From a virus, in the IMG/VR virus record IMGVR_UViG_3300017917_001051, positions 1-33,811 of that record: 33,811 bases of DNA. One strand, given 5' to 3'. Below, in pieces: positions 12,839-20,129 of the stretch; position 1 is the first letter of the stretch, and every line of letters starts with the position of its first letter. The translations under genes and the position numbers were made by a program. Under the pieces are notes generated by a model that was not told the origin of the DNA, did not search any database, and was given only the letters and a program-made list of their open reading frames with translations.

Positions 12839-13475
12839 TATAGAAAATAATAGAGTAAATTTAGGTTTGGGAATATATGTTTATAAAAATGTAGTAACTG
12901 ATGATGAAGAATTTTTAAAAAATTTAGAAGATGCATTTAATACTTCTATAGTGTTGGATGACATAGAAACTATAAAAAAAGCAAATGAAGATAAACCAGA
13001 AAGTGTAGATCGAGATTTAGAAACATTTACTATACCCTATAAACTATCAAAAGTTTTACTTGATACACATCATACACCAAAACAAGCATTTAACAATATT
13101 GTTGCAAATAAAATTTATAATGTTTTAGATATTATCGAAAAAGATTATTGTTTTAATATTTATAATATGCCATTACCACCAATTCATGAGCCATATTATA
13201 TTTTAAAATATACAAAAAATAATTTTTTTGATAATCACATAGATGCAACCTTTACACATCCAAGAGTTGTTTCATTGTTATATTATTTAAATTCTGATTA
13301 TGAGGGTGGAGAAATAGAGTTTCCAGAATTAGGAATATTATATAAGCCAGAATCTAATGATGTTCTTGTTTTTCCATCTAACTTTATTTATATGCATAAT
13401 GTTCATCCAATTAAAAATGGCACAAGATATGTAATAGTTACTTGGTTATTAAATAGTGAAATTATAACAAAATAA
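12825..13475 (+). CDS. 2OG-Fe(II) oxygenase, tandem paralog (216 aa)
   Basis: H138, D140, distal H191 and R201 complete the iron and 2-oxoglutarate site. Protein and DNA are close to 12170-12838: a 53-nt stretch is identical (12623-12675 and 13278-13330). The two genes overlap by 14 nt and look like a recent tandem duplication whose 2OG-binding residue has since diverged (Lys against Arg). It is the last gene of the island and is followed by a strong bidirectional terminator. Confidence 0.8.
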   Translation: MSTYDIENNRVNLGLGIYVYKNVVTDDEEFLKNLEDAFNTSIVLDDIETIKKANEDKPESVDRDLETFTIPYKLSKVLLDTHHTPKQAFNNIVANKIYNVLDIIEKDYCFNIYNMPLPPIHEPYYILKYTKNNFFDNHIDATFTHPRVVSLLYYLNSDYEGGEIEFPELGILYKPESNDVLVFPSNFIYMHNVHPIKNGTRYVIVTWLLNSEIITK

Positions 13476-13476
13476 A

Positions 13477-13513
13477 AAAATACCTATATAAAATAATATT
13501 ATATAGGTATTTT
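13477..13513. terminator. Bidirectional terminator
   Basis: A 14-bp perfect stem (13477-13490 with 13500-13513) around a 9-nt loop, bordered by A-runs and T-runs on both sides. It separates the rightward oxygenase operon from the leftward lysozyme-like gene. Confidence 0.8.
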
Positions 13514-13518
13514 ATTTT

Positions 13519-14079
13519 TTATTTTGGAAATTGTAACATCAATTCTTTAGTTTTTGATGTAATACCATGCCACGCAGTCCAGTTTTTTCCACCGTCTGTC
13601 ATATAATAGGCAATTTGTGCATTTAGCACGGGATTAAAGAGTTCAACATTGGACTCTAAATTAAACTTATCTCTACGGTCAGGACCTAGGTCTCCAATCA
13701 TATTTATTTGAAATAAGCCATAAGAACTATCTCCAGTTCTTTTACTGTTATTAAGGGCTAATGGTCTACCGCCAGATTCTTTCTTAGCAACAGCCCAAGC
13801 CTCCTTAAGATTTTGACCTTCAAAACCCACTAAAGCAAGTAGATTTTTAAGATCTTTGTCAGATAGAGTTATAGCATTTTTGTATTTTTCTAACTGATCT
13901 TCTTTAGCCTTAGAAAGACTTTCGGCCACTTGCGTGGCCCCTTTATCTTCCGTTGACACGATATTACTATCGTTTAATCGGTTTTCAGAAGCATTAGCGA
14001 CATTTGACCAAACAGCAAACATCGTTAATATGCTGAGTGTACCAATGATTTGCCTGTTATTATTCATAAAGTTAATCAT
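13519..14079 (-). CDS. Exported lysozyme/transglycosylase-like protein (186 aa)
   Basis: An N-terminal signal sequence (about 10-30, cleaved after VANA) precedes a linker and an SLT/lysozyme-like domain (about 85-186). E101 in AVAKKESGG is the likely catalytic acid, followed by YGLFQIN (the usual GLFQI motif) and NAQIAYYM. It should cut peptidoglycan glycan strands. An exported muralytic enzyme would be a lysis enzyme or a tail-associated one; the signal sequence favours export through Sec. I chose ATG 14079 because AAGGAGG lies directly before it; a longer frame to 14124 starts in the promoter leader. It is the only leftward gene among the late genes. Confidence 0.75.
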   Translation of the reverse strand: MINFMNNNRQIIGTLSILTMFAVWSNVANASENRLNDSNIVSTEDKGATQVAESLSKAKEDQLEKYKNAITLSDKDLKNLLALVGFEGQNLKEAWAVAKKESGGRPLALNNSKRTGDSSYGLFQINMIGDLGPDRRDKFNLESNVELFNPVLNAQIAYYMTDGGKNWTAWHGITSKTKELMLQFPK

Positions 14080-14099
14080 AGTTTCCTCCTTAGAAACAA

Positions 14100-14124
14100 A
14101 TGACACCTTGTTAAGGGGTGTCAT
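14100..14124 (-). promoter_or_regulatory. 5'-leader hairpin
   Basis: ATGACACC (14100-14107) pairs with GGTGTCAT (14117-14124), almost at the predicted transcript start. It could stabilise the lysin mRNA or serve as an operator. Confidence 0.55.
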
Positions 14125-14134
14125 ATTACTTCTT

Positions 14135-14164
14135 AGTATAACATGGATTTGGATAATATGTCAA
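14135..14164 (-). promoter_or_regulatory. Strong leftward sigma70 promoter of the lysin
   Basis: On the minus strand TTGACA (14159-14164, perfect), 18-nt spacer, TATACT (14135-14140). The leader of about 49 nt contains the hairpin and AAGGAGG. This is the closest match to the sigma70 consensus in the window. Confidence 0.7.
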
Positions 14165-14176
14165 ATATCTCAAAAG

Positions 14177-14185
14177 TGGTATAAT
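14177..14185 (+). promoter_or_regulatory. Extended -10 promoter (TGG-TATAAT)
   Basis: TGG-TATAAT, 9 nt before ATG 14195; close copy of the arrangement at 3882-3902. It is back to back with the lysin promoter. Confidence 0.6.
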
Positions 14186-14194
14186 AAATACATT

Positions 14195-14737
14195 ATGGCA
14201 ACAGATTATACGCTTGGACAATTTCAACTTAGTTTTCCTAAGTCTACAGATCCAGTAAATGTTCACGGTGATTTTAAAGAATTAGCAGAGGATGTTAAAG
14301 AATCTTTAGAGTCAATTGATGTATCAATTATACAAATAGATGTTAAAAATATAAGTGGAATTACACTTCCTGCTGGTACTCCTGTTTATATAGATAATTA
14401 TTCTAATACCGTTCCAGGAATAAAACATTACAATGAAAATTTATGGGACTCACAAACATTTAAACCAGTATTAGGATTATTAAAAACATCATTAGCAAAT
14501 AATGCTATAGGAAAAGTTGTTGTTGCAGGAGTACTTTCTAATATAAATACTTCATCATTTATAGCAGGAGATGTTTTATATGTTAGTAGGCCAGATGGTG
14601 GTTTAACAAAAAATAGACCAGAACAGGGCAGTGGTGCAGTAGGTATAGTTGGATATGCACATGCAACAAATGGTGTAATAATTGTTGAAGCAAAAGGTAA
14701 TGGAACATGGGGAGCATTGAAGGCTGGATTAGCCTAA
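14195..14737 (+). CDS. Virion structural protein (180 aa)
   Basis: MATDYTLGQFQLSFPKSTDP... is a beta-rich protein with SGITLPAGTPVYIDNY, GLLKTSLANNAIGKVVVAGVL and GAVGIVGYAHATNGVIIVEA. This pattern occurs in many phage virion proteins of fibre clusters; role unknown. ATG 14195 is chosen because the -10 box precedes it; a longer frame back to 13934 runs over the opposite lysin gene and is not credible. Confidence 0.6.
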   Translation: MATDYTLGQFQLSFPKSTDPVNVHGDFKELAEDVKESLESIDVSIIQIDVKNISGITLPAGTPVYIDNYSNTVPGIKHYNENLWDSQTFKPVLGLLKTSLANNAIGKVVVAGVLSNINTSSFIAGDVLYVSRPDGGLTKNRPEQGSGAVGIVGYAHATNGVIIVEAKGNGTWGALKAGLA

Positions 14738-14740
14738 ATA

Positions 14741-14749
14741 TGATATAAT
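14741..14749 (+). promoter_or_regulatory. Extended -10 promoter (TGA-TATAAT)
   Basis: TGA-TATAAT with ATG 14756 6 nt away and no ribosome site; leaderless transcript expected. Confidence 0.6.
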
Positions 14750-14755
14750 CGCAGT

Positions 14756-15160
14756 ATGGCAAATTTTCGTGGATCCGCATCTTCTTATGACATTGGTGAA
14801 AAACCACCTACAGTAATTTGGACTGTGGTTCGTGGAGATACATCTGGCTTTAAGGTTTATGTAGTTGATGATGCTGGAGAAGCATTAATTATTCCAGACT
14901 GGAATATTAACATGAAAATTAAAAGACCCAACAATAATGCAAACCTTGGAATTATTACGGACGATGCAACATTAGTTATGGAGTTAAATCCAGAACAAGA
15001 TGCAGACGATTTAGTTGGAGAGTTTACTGTTTGGTTGACTTCTGAACAATCAGTTATTTTAGAAACAGGGGACATCTTTGACATTCAGTTATCTGATGCT
15101 ACAAGAGTCTGGACAGTATGCCAGGGTAGCATGAAGATTCTTGAAGATGTAACAGATTAA
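14756..15160 (+). CDS. Fibre-cassette head protein 'VRGDT' copy 3 (134 aa)
   Basis: MANFRGSASSYDIGEKPPTV... has VVRGDTSGFKVYVVDDAGEA at about residues 23-42, the family mark shared with 3900-4298 and, more weakly, 5893-6270. The rest is beta-rich and ends at the TAATG that starts the next small gene. This is the head gene of the third cassette. Baseplate or fibre adaptor is likely by position. Confidence 0.65.
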   Translation: MANFRGSASSYDIGEKPPTVIWTVVRGDTSGFKVYVVDDAGEALIIPDWNINMKIKRPNNNANLGIITDDATLVMELNPEQDADDLVGEFTVWLTSEQSVILETGDIFDIQLSDATRVWTVCQGSMKILEDVTD

Positions 15161-15381
15161 TGGCAACAGCAACATTATCAAATCTACAACATAAAACCAA
15201 ATATATAAAACCAATTGATTACTCTGTTCAACAAATAAATCTTATTAGTCCAACAACGACTATTAAGTATGACCTACCATTTAGGGTAAGGTTTAAATCT
15301 ATACAAATTGAAGGATATAGTGCATCTAATCCCCCGCCAATTCCACTACAGGTTATTGGCTTTAGTAACTGGATTCTTTAA
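15160..15381 (+). CDS. Small structural protein (73 aa)
   Basis: MATATLSNLQHKTKYIKPID... starts in the TAATG overlap with the gene before it and has a few beta strands, no Cys and a proline-rich PPPIPL stretch near its end. It sits between an adaptor and a protein with a fibre-type C-terminal domain, so it probably belongs to the virion. No family is recognised. Confidence 0.55.
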   Translation: MATATLSNLQHKTKYIKPIDYSVQQINLISPTTTIKYDLPFRVRFKSIQIEGYSASNPPPIPLQVIGFSNWIL

Positions 15382-15398
15382 AAATATAAAAAAGGAGT

Positions 15399-15404
15399 TA
15401 TAAT
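15399..15404 (+). promoter_or_regulatory. -10 box close to a start codon
   Basis: TATAAT, 6 nt before ATG 15411, without TGn. AAGGAG (15392-15397) lies upstream of the -10, so read-through transcripts would also carry a weakly spaced ribosome site. Confidence 0.4.
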
Positions 15405-15410
15405 ACCATC

Positions 15411-15857
15411 ATGGCAAAGATATCAATACCAACACTAAAAACAAAGTTTGAGACTGGAGATCGTCCCTCTCAACAAGATTATGAAGATTTAATTGATTCC
15501 GCCTCTGCCCGTTCCACAGACCTTGGATCTATGGGTAATAATGAAAATACAATTACAGGTATTGAGAATCCAACAGTAATTGATAATTTTGATGCAACAG
15601 AATGGCGTATGGTTAAGTATATTGTTTCAATCGCTAAGGTAACTGCGGGAGACAATAAATTTTATGCAACAGAGTTGACCGTATTAGTTGACGGTACAAA
15701 TGTAAATGTCAGCGAATACGGAACAATAGACAACGATGGGAATATTGGCACCATTAGCGTCTCCAGGGCTGGAAATACAGTATCCTTAACGGTTACTCCA
15801 GATCCTGCGATTAAGCCAGTCACAGTTCGTTATGCACGAATTGGACTTAAGGCGTAA
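15411..15857 (+). CDS. Virion protein sharing its C-terminal domain with the next fibre (148 aa)
   Basis: Residues 1-60 contain KTKFETGDRPSQQDYEDLIDS, a short helix typical of phage structural proteins. Residues about 66-148 (EWRMVKYIVSIAKVTAGDNK, then LTVLVDGTNVNVSEYGTI) match the C-terminus of the 15877-17787 product, with the same strand order and equivalent spacing. It is probably a smaller fibre or adaptor with the same tip domain. Two start signals compete: an AAGGAG and a -10 very close to ATG. Confidence 0.6.
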   Translation: MAKISIPTLKTKFETGDRPSQQDYEDLIDSASARSTDLGSMGNNENTITGIENPTVIDNFDATEWRMVKYIVSIAKVTAGDNKFYATELTVLVDGTNVNVSEYGTIDNDGNIGTISVSRAGNTVSLTVTPDPAIKPVTVRYARIGLKA

Positions 15858-15876
15858 CACAAGGAGATAATAAAAA

Positions 15877-17787
15877 ATGGCAACAGTCACAAAAGACTTT
15901 AAGGTAAAGAATGGTCTGATTGTTGAAGGCACAACAGGTACCATCAATAATCATGATATTCTTACAAAGAAAACAGATGATCAAAACTATATCGTCAACT
16001 TAATTGGTGGAACAGCCACCTCAGCAAACGAAGCAGATAAGGTTGTAAAGCGTGATGGCTCAGGCAACTTTGCTGCGGGAGTAATAACAGCAGATCTCGT
16101 TGGTGATGTAACTGGTAATGCAGATACAGCAACAACTCTTGAGACTGCTCGTACAATTGAACTTACTGGAGATGTAACTGGACAAGTTAACTTTAATGGT
16201 TCAGCAAATGTACAAATCTCAACAACAATTAACGGATCTTTTGCAACAGATGCAGAAGTTGCTACCGCAAAGGGCGAAGCAATTTCAGATGCAGCAGCAG
16301 ATGCTACTACAAAGGCTAATGCAGCCCAAGCAGCAGCAGAACTTACAGCATCAAATGCTCTTTCTTCAGCAGTATCAGACCTCGAAGGTCAAATTGCAGA
16401 TGCAGAAACAAATGCAAATACTTATACAAATAACGCAATTACAGCACTTAATCTTGCTGGCACATACGACGCTCTTGGAGCAGCAGATAATGCTGTAGAT
16501 GCACATAATGACTTAACATCAGGTATTCATGGTGTGACTGGAGATGTTGTAGGTACAACAGATACTCAAACACTTTCAAACAAAACTCTTGGTAGCGATC
16601 TCGCTGCTGGTGGATATAAGGTTTCTGGCCTTGCAACTCCAACAGCAAACGCAGATGCTGCAACAAAGGCTTATGTTGATACAGTAGTATCTGATCTTGT
16701 AGATGGTGCACCAGCATTGCTAGATACTCTTAATGAGTTAGCAGCAGCAATTGCTGATAATCCAAATTATGCAACTAATATTGCTACTTCATTGGGAGAA
16801 AAGGTAGCCAAGGCTGGAGACAGCATGACTGGCAATCTTGATTTTGGTGGAACAAATAAGGTAACAAGCCTTGCAACACCAACATCTAATGGAGATGCAG
16901 CAAATAAACTTTATGTTGATACTGCAGAATCTAATGCAGTAGCATCTGCAAATTCTTACACAAATGGTGAAATTTCTGATCTTGATACAGCAGCACAAGG
17001 TTATGCAAATACTGCACAATCTAATGCAGAATCATTTGCTACAACTGCAGCAAATAATGCTCAGTCAGCAGCAGAAGATTATGCTAATGGACTTGCAGTA
17101 AACTATGATTCAGCAGGCTCTGCTTCAGCAGCACAGTCAGCAGCACAGTCTTATGCAGACGGTCTTGACTCAGCAACAAATACTCGTATTGACAACCTTG
17201 ATACAGATGATGTTGCAGAAGGTTCAAACCTTTATTACACAACTGCTCGTGCAAAGACAGACGCAGCAGCACTTCTAACAAGTGCAACACTTACAAACAT
17301 TCAGATTACTGGAAATGGATCTGGTCTTACAATTACCGCAGAAAACGGTGTTGCAGATTCTGATACAGACGATCTTGATGAAGGTACAACAAACCTTTAC
17401 TTTACAAATGCTCGTGCAGTATCTGCTCTTGAGGCAGTCACACCTGACTTCCCTGCAGTAGAAATTGCAAGCATTGCAAAGCAGGTAGCAGCAGAGGCTC
17501 CTGTTGCAACTGCAAGCACAAGTACAGCAGTCTCATGGGCTAAAGCAGACTATCGTTCTGCTGAATTCCTTGTAAAGATTGCTCAAGGCTCACACACTGA
17601 GGTTTCAAAAGTTATCTTGACTCTTGATACTTCTGACAATGTGGCAATCACAGAATATGCGATGGTAGGAACAAATGGCTCACTTGGATCTGTTTCAGCA
17701 GATGTAAGCGGTTCAGATGTACGTCTTCGTGTAGCAACTCTCAACAACAACTCAACAGTGGCTGTTGTTGGAACGCTTTTGAAGTAA
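15877..17787 (+). CDS. Large tail-fibre protein, anchor type 1 (636 aa)
   Basis: The N-terminus MATVTKDFKVKNGLIVEG recurs in the gene at 17818, indicating a shared particle anchor. Central parts are Ala-rich coiled coil (about 130-180 and 345-440) and fibre motifs (QTLSNKTLGSDLAA, PTANADAATKAYVDT). An LYYTTARAKTDAAA and LYFTNARAVSAL pair follows. The last 90 residues repeat the tip domain of the 15411 gene. It should be a long trimeric fibre. AAGGAGATAA is its ribosome site. Confidence 0.75.
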   Translation: MATVTKDFKVKNGLIVEGTTGTINNHDILTKKTDDQNYIVNLIGGTATSANEADKVVKRDGSGNFAAGVITADLVGDVTGNADTATTLETARTIELTGDVTGQVNFNGSANVQISTTINGSFATDAEVATAKGEAISDAAADATTKANAAQAAAELTASNALSSAVSDLEGQIADAETNANTYTNNAITALNLAGTYDALGAADNAVDAHNDLTSGIHGVTGDVVGTTDTQTLSNKTLGSDLAAGGYKVSGLATPTANADAATKAYVDTVVSDLVDGAPALLDTLNELAAAIADNPNYATNIATSLGEKVAKAGDSMTGNLDFGGTNKVTSLATPTSNGDAANKLYVDTAESNAVASANSYTNGEISDLDTAAQGYANTAQSNAESFATTAANNAQSAAEDYANGLAVNYDSAGSASAAQSAAQSYADGLDSATNTRIDNLDTDDVAEGSNLYYTTARAKTDAAALLTSATLTNIQITGNGSGLTITAENGVADSDTDDLDEGTTNLYFTNARAVSALEAVTPDFPAVEIASIAKQVAAEAPVATASTSTAVSWAKADYRSAEFLVKIAQGSHTEVSKVILTLDTSDNVAITEYAMVGTNGSLGSVSADVSGSDVRLRVATLNNNSTVAVVGTLLK

Positions 17788-17817
17788 AAAAATAAATAAA
17801 AGAGGGAGTGGTAGATC

Positions 17818-18273
17818 TTGGCAACAGTAGACAAAGATTTTAAAGTCAAGAATGGATTAGTCGTAAATAACGGCGGTAGTTTTGGAGGTGCTGTAGTTGT
17901 AGGTACGCCTACTGATAACAATCATGCAGCAACCAAAGAATATGTAGACTCATTGACTGGATCAATGGCTGTTGGATCTACCGCTCCTAATTTACCAACT
18001 GATGGAACACAATGGTTGGATACTCTTACAAACAGAATAAATTATTATTATAATGGAACTTGGTATACACAGGCTACAATGGAAGATACACATAATATTC
18101 CAGATCATATACATGATACTGCAATTGACGGTAATGGACTTATTGTTAGTATGTTTGTAGATTCTGGTTTTTACAATAGTCCCATGACAGCAAGCACAGA
18201 TTCTGGTAGTGCATTAGATAATGTTTTTTCATCAACTATTGATGGTGGAATAGCAATTGATAATTTTAACTAA
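17818..18273 (+). CDS. Short tail-fibre protein, anchor type 1 (151 aa)
   Basis: Starts at TTG 17818 with AGAGGGAGTGG upstream and reads MATVDKDFKVKNGLVVNNGG, the same anchor as the 15877 gene. It continues AATKEYVDSLTGSMAVGSTAPNLP...GTQWLDTLTNRINYYYNGTWYT and an Asp/Ser-rich tail. With its neighbour it forms a pair with one anchor and different distal parts, consistent with alternative fibres. The TTG start is unusual and implies low expression. Confidence 0.65.
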   Translation: MATVDKDFKVKNGLVVNNGGSFGGAVVVGTPTDNNHAATKEYVDSLTGSMAVGSTAPNLPTDGTQWLDTLTNRINYYYNGTWYTQATMEDTHNIPDHIHDTAIDGNGLIVSMFVDSGFYNSPMTASTDSGSALDNVFSSTIDGGIAIDNFN

Positions 18274-18279
18274 AATTAG

Positions 18280-18288
18280 TGTTATAAT
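18280..18288 (+). promoter_or_regulatory. Extended -10 promoter (TGT-TATAAT)
   Basis: TGT-TATAAT; the leader to ATG 18324 contains a palindrome and a good AAGGAGG. Confidence 0.5.
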
Positions 18289-18296
18289 ATAGGTTA

Positions 18297-18312
18297 TATG
18301 GTAAATACCATA
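18297..18312 (+). promoter_or_regulatory. Leader palindrome
   Basis: TATGGTA-AA-TACCATA sits between the promoter and the AAGGAGG at 18312-18318. It may be an operator or a small leader structure. The two-base centre makes a true hairpin unlikely, favouring a DNA site. Confidence 0.4.
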
Positions 18313-18323
18313 AGGAGGCAAAA

Positions 18324-18914
18324 ATGGCAGTAAGACAACAACAAAGAAGGGGTACCGCTTCTCAATGGAGTACCGCAAATCCAATTCTTGCAGCAGGTGA
18401 AATTGGTTTTGAAGTTGATACAAATAAATTTAAAATTGGTGATGGAACTAGTCGCTGGACAGATCTTGTTTATTTTACCCCAGATGCTGCAGCAGCCATT
18501 CAAGACCTTATTGATGGTGCTCCAGATCTATTAAATACACTTAATGAATTAGCAGCCTCTATTGGCGATAACCCAGATTTTATTGGAACAATGACTTCCA
18601 GCCTTGCAACAAAGGCTCCACTAGCATCACCAACCTTTACTGGTACCGTATCTGGTATTACAAAATCGATGGTTGGCTTAGGTAATGTCGATAATACATC
18701 AGATGCTAATAAGCCAGTTTCAACTGCTGCACAGTCAGCACTTGATCTTAAGGCTGACTTGGCTTCACCCGCATTAACTGGTACACCAACAGCACCAACA
18801 GCATCTTATTCAACAGATTCTACACAATTGGCAACAACCGCTTTTGTAAAGTCTGTTTTTAATAATATTGGAACACTAAATCTCGTCCTTGACGGCGGTG
18901 GAGTTAGCCAATGA
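18324..18914 (+). CDS. Tail-fibre protein, anchor type 2 (Mtd_N-like, 196 aa)
   Basis: Residues about 6-52 (QQRRGTASQWSTANPILAAG, then KFKIGDGTSRW) match the N-terminal fold of major tropism determinant and related fibre anchors. The rest includes SMVGLGNVDNTSDANKPVST and a PALTGTPTAPTASYSTDSTQ tail. It shares its anchor with the 18964 gene. Recombination between the GLGNVDNT repeats could swap distal parts. No reverse transcriptase is visible, so no evidence for diversity generation. Confidence 0.7.
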   Translation: MAVRQQQRRGTASQWSTANPILAAGEIGFEVDTNKFKIGDGTSRWTDLVYFTPDAAAAIQDLIDGAPDLLNTLNELAASIGDNPDFIGTMTSSLATKAPLASPTFTGTVSGITKSMVGLGNVDNTSDANKPVSTAAQSALDLKADLASPALTGTPTAPTASYSTDSTQLATTAFVKSVFNNIGTLNLVLDGGGVSQ

Positions 18915-20129
18915 AAAATTTAAATAATAAAGAGTACGCAGTTAGTACAAAGGAGAAATAAATATGGCAACAAGAATGCAACAGCGTAGAGGAACTTCGT
19001 CTCAGTGGTCAAATACCAATCCAATATTAGCATCTGGTGAAATTGGATTTGAAACCAATACTGGTAAATTTAAAATGGGTGACGGCAGTTCAACATGGCT
19101 GCAGTTGTCATACTTTACAGACTCCTCAGATTTTGATACAACAGCAATCGAAGGTCAAATATCTACTGCTGTTTCTAATGCCGTAGATAGCATATTAGAT
19201 GGTGCACCAGCAGCACTTGATACACTTAAAGAACTTGCAACAGCAATTGATAATAATGCATCTTTTGCATCAACAATTGTTCAATCTTTAAGTGAAAAAA
19301 CATCACTTTCTACAGTACAAACATTGATTAGTTCTGAAGCAAATCGTGCTAATGCTTATGTTTTAGATCACAATCAAACTACAACAAATGTTCATGGAAT
19401 TACAGACACATCTGCTCTTGCAACTAAATCTTATGCAGATAATGCTGCATCAGATGCTGCTTCAAGTGCAGTATCAACACATAATCTTGATGAAACAAAT
19501 GTTCATGGAATTGCAGACACATCTGCTCTTGCAACTAAATCTTATGCAGATAATGCTGTATCAGAACATCAATCAGACACAACTTCTGTTCATGGAATTG
19601 CAGATACCTCAAAATTAGTAACAACTGATGGTACACAAACTCTTACAAATAAAACAATCACATCGCCATCTGGCCTTGTTAAAGCAGATGTTGGACTTGG
19701 TAACGTAGATAATACATCAGATGCTAATAAGCCAGTTTCAACTGCTGCACAATCAGCACTTGACCTTAAGGCAAATCTTGAATCTCCAACATTTACAGGT
19801 ACTGTAACTCTTCCAACAGGAACTGTTACATCTGGAATGATTGCAGACGGTACAATTGTAAATGCTGATATAAATGCATCAGCAGCAATTGATTGGACTA
19901 AGTTGGCAGTATCTTCAACAGTTTCTGCTACAGAATTAGGATATGTAGATGGAGTTACATCTTCTATCCAAACACAATTAGATGCTAAATTGGCTTCTGC
20001 ATCAGCAGCATCAACATATGCACCAATTGCTTCTCCAACATTTACTGGGACAGTATCTGGTGTAACAAAGAGCATGGTTGGCCTTGGCAACGTAGATAAT
20101 ACATCAGATGCTAATAAGCCAGTTTCAAC
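18690..20129 (+). repeat. Three identical 35-nt fibre repeats
   Basis: A 35-nt stretch at 18690-18724, 19708-19742 and 20095-20129 codes for the NTSDANKPVST unit and is identical in all three copies. In addition 19387-19447 and 19498-19558 repeat another unit (HGI-DTSALATKSYADNA) with one visible change. Confidence 0.7.

Noticed and set aside
13934-14194. A longer rightward frame reaching back over the lysin gene to give a 267-residue protein
   Set aside because: It runs antisense through the lysin N-terminus and has no start signals; ATG 14195 sits right behind a TGG-TATAAT box.
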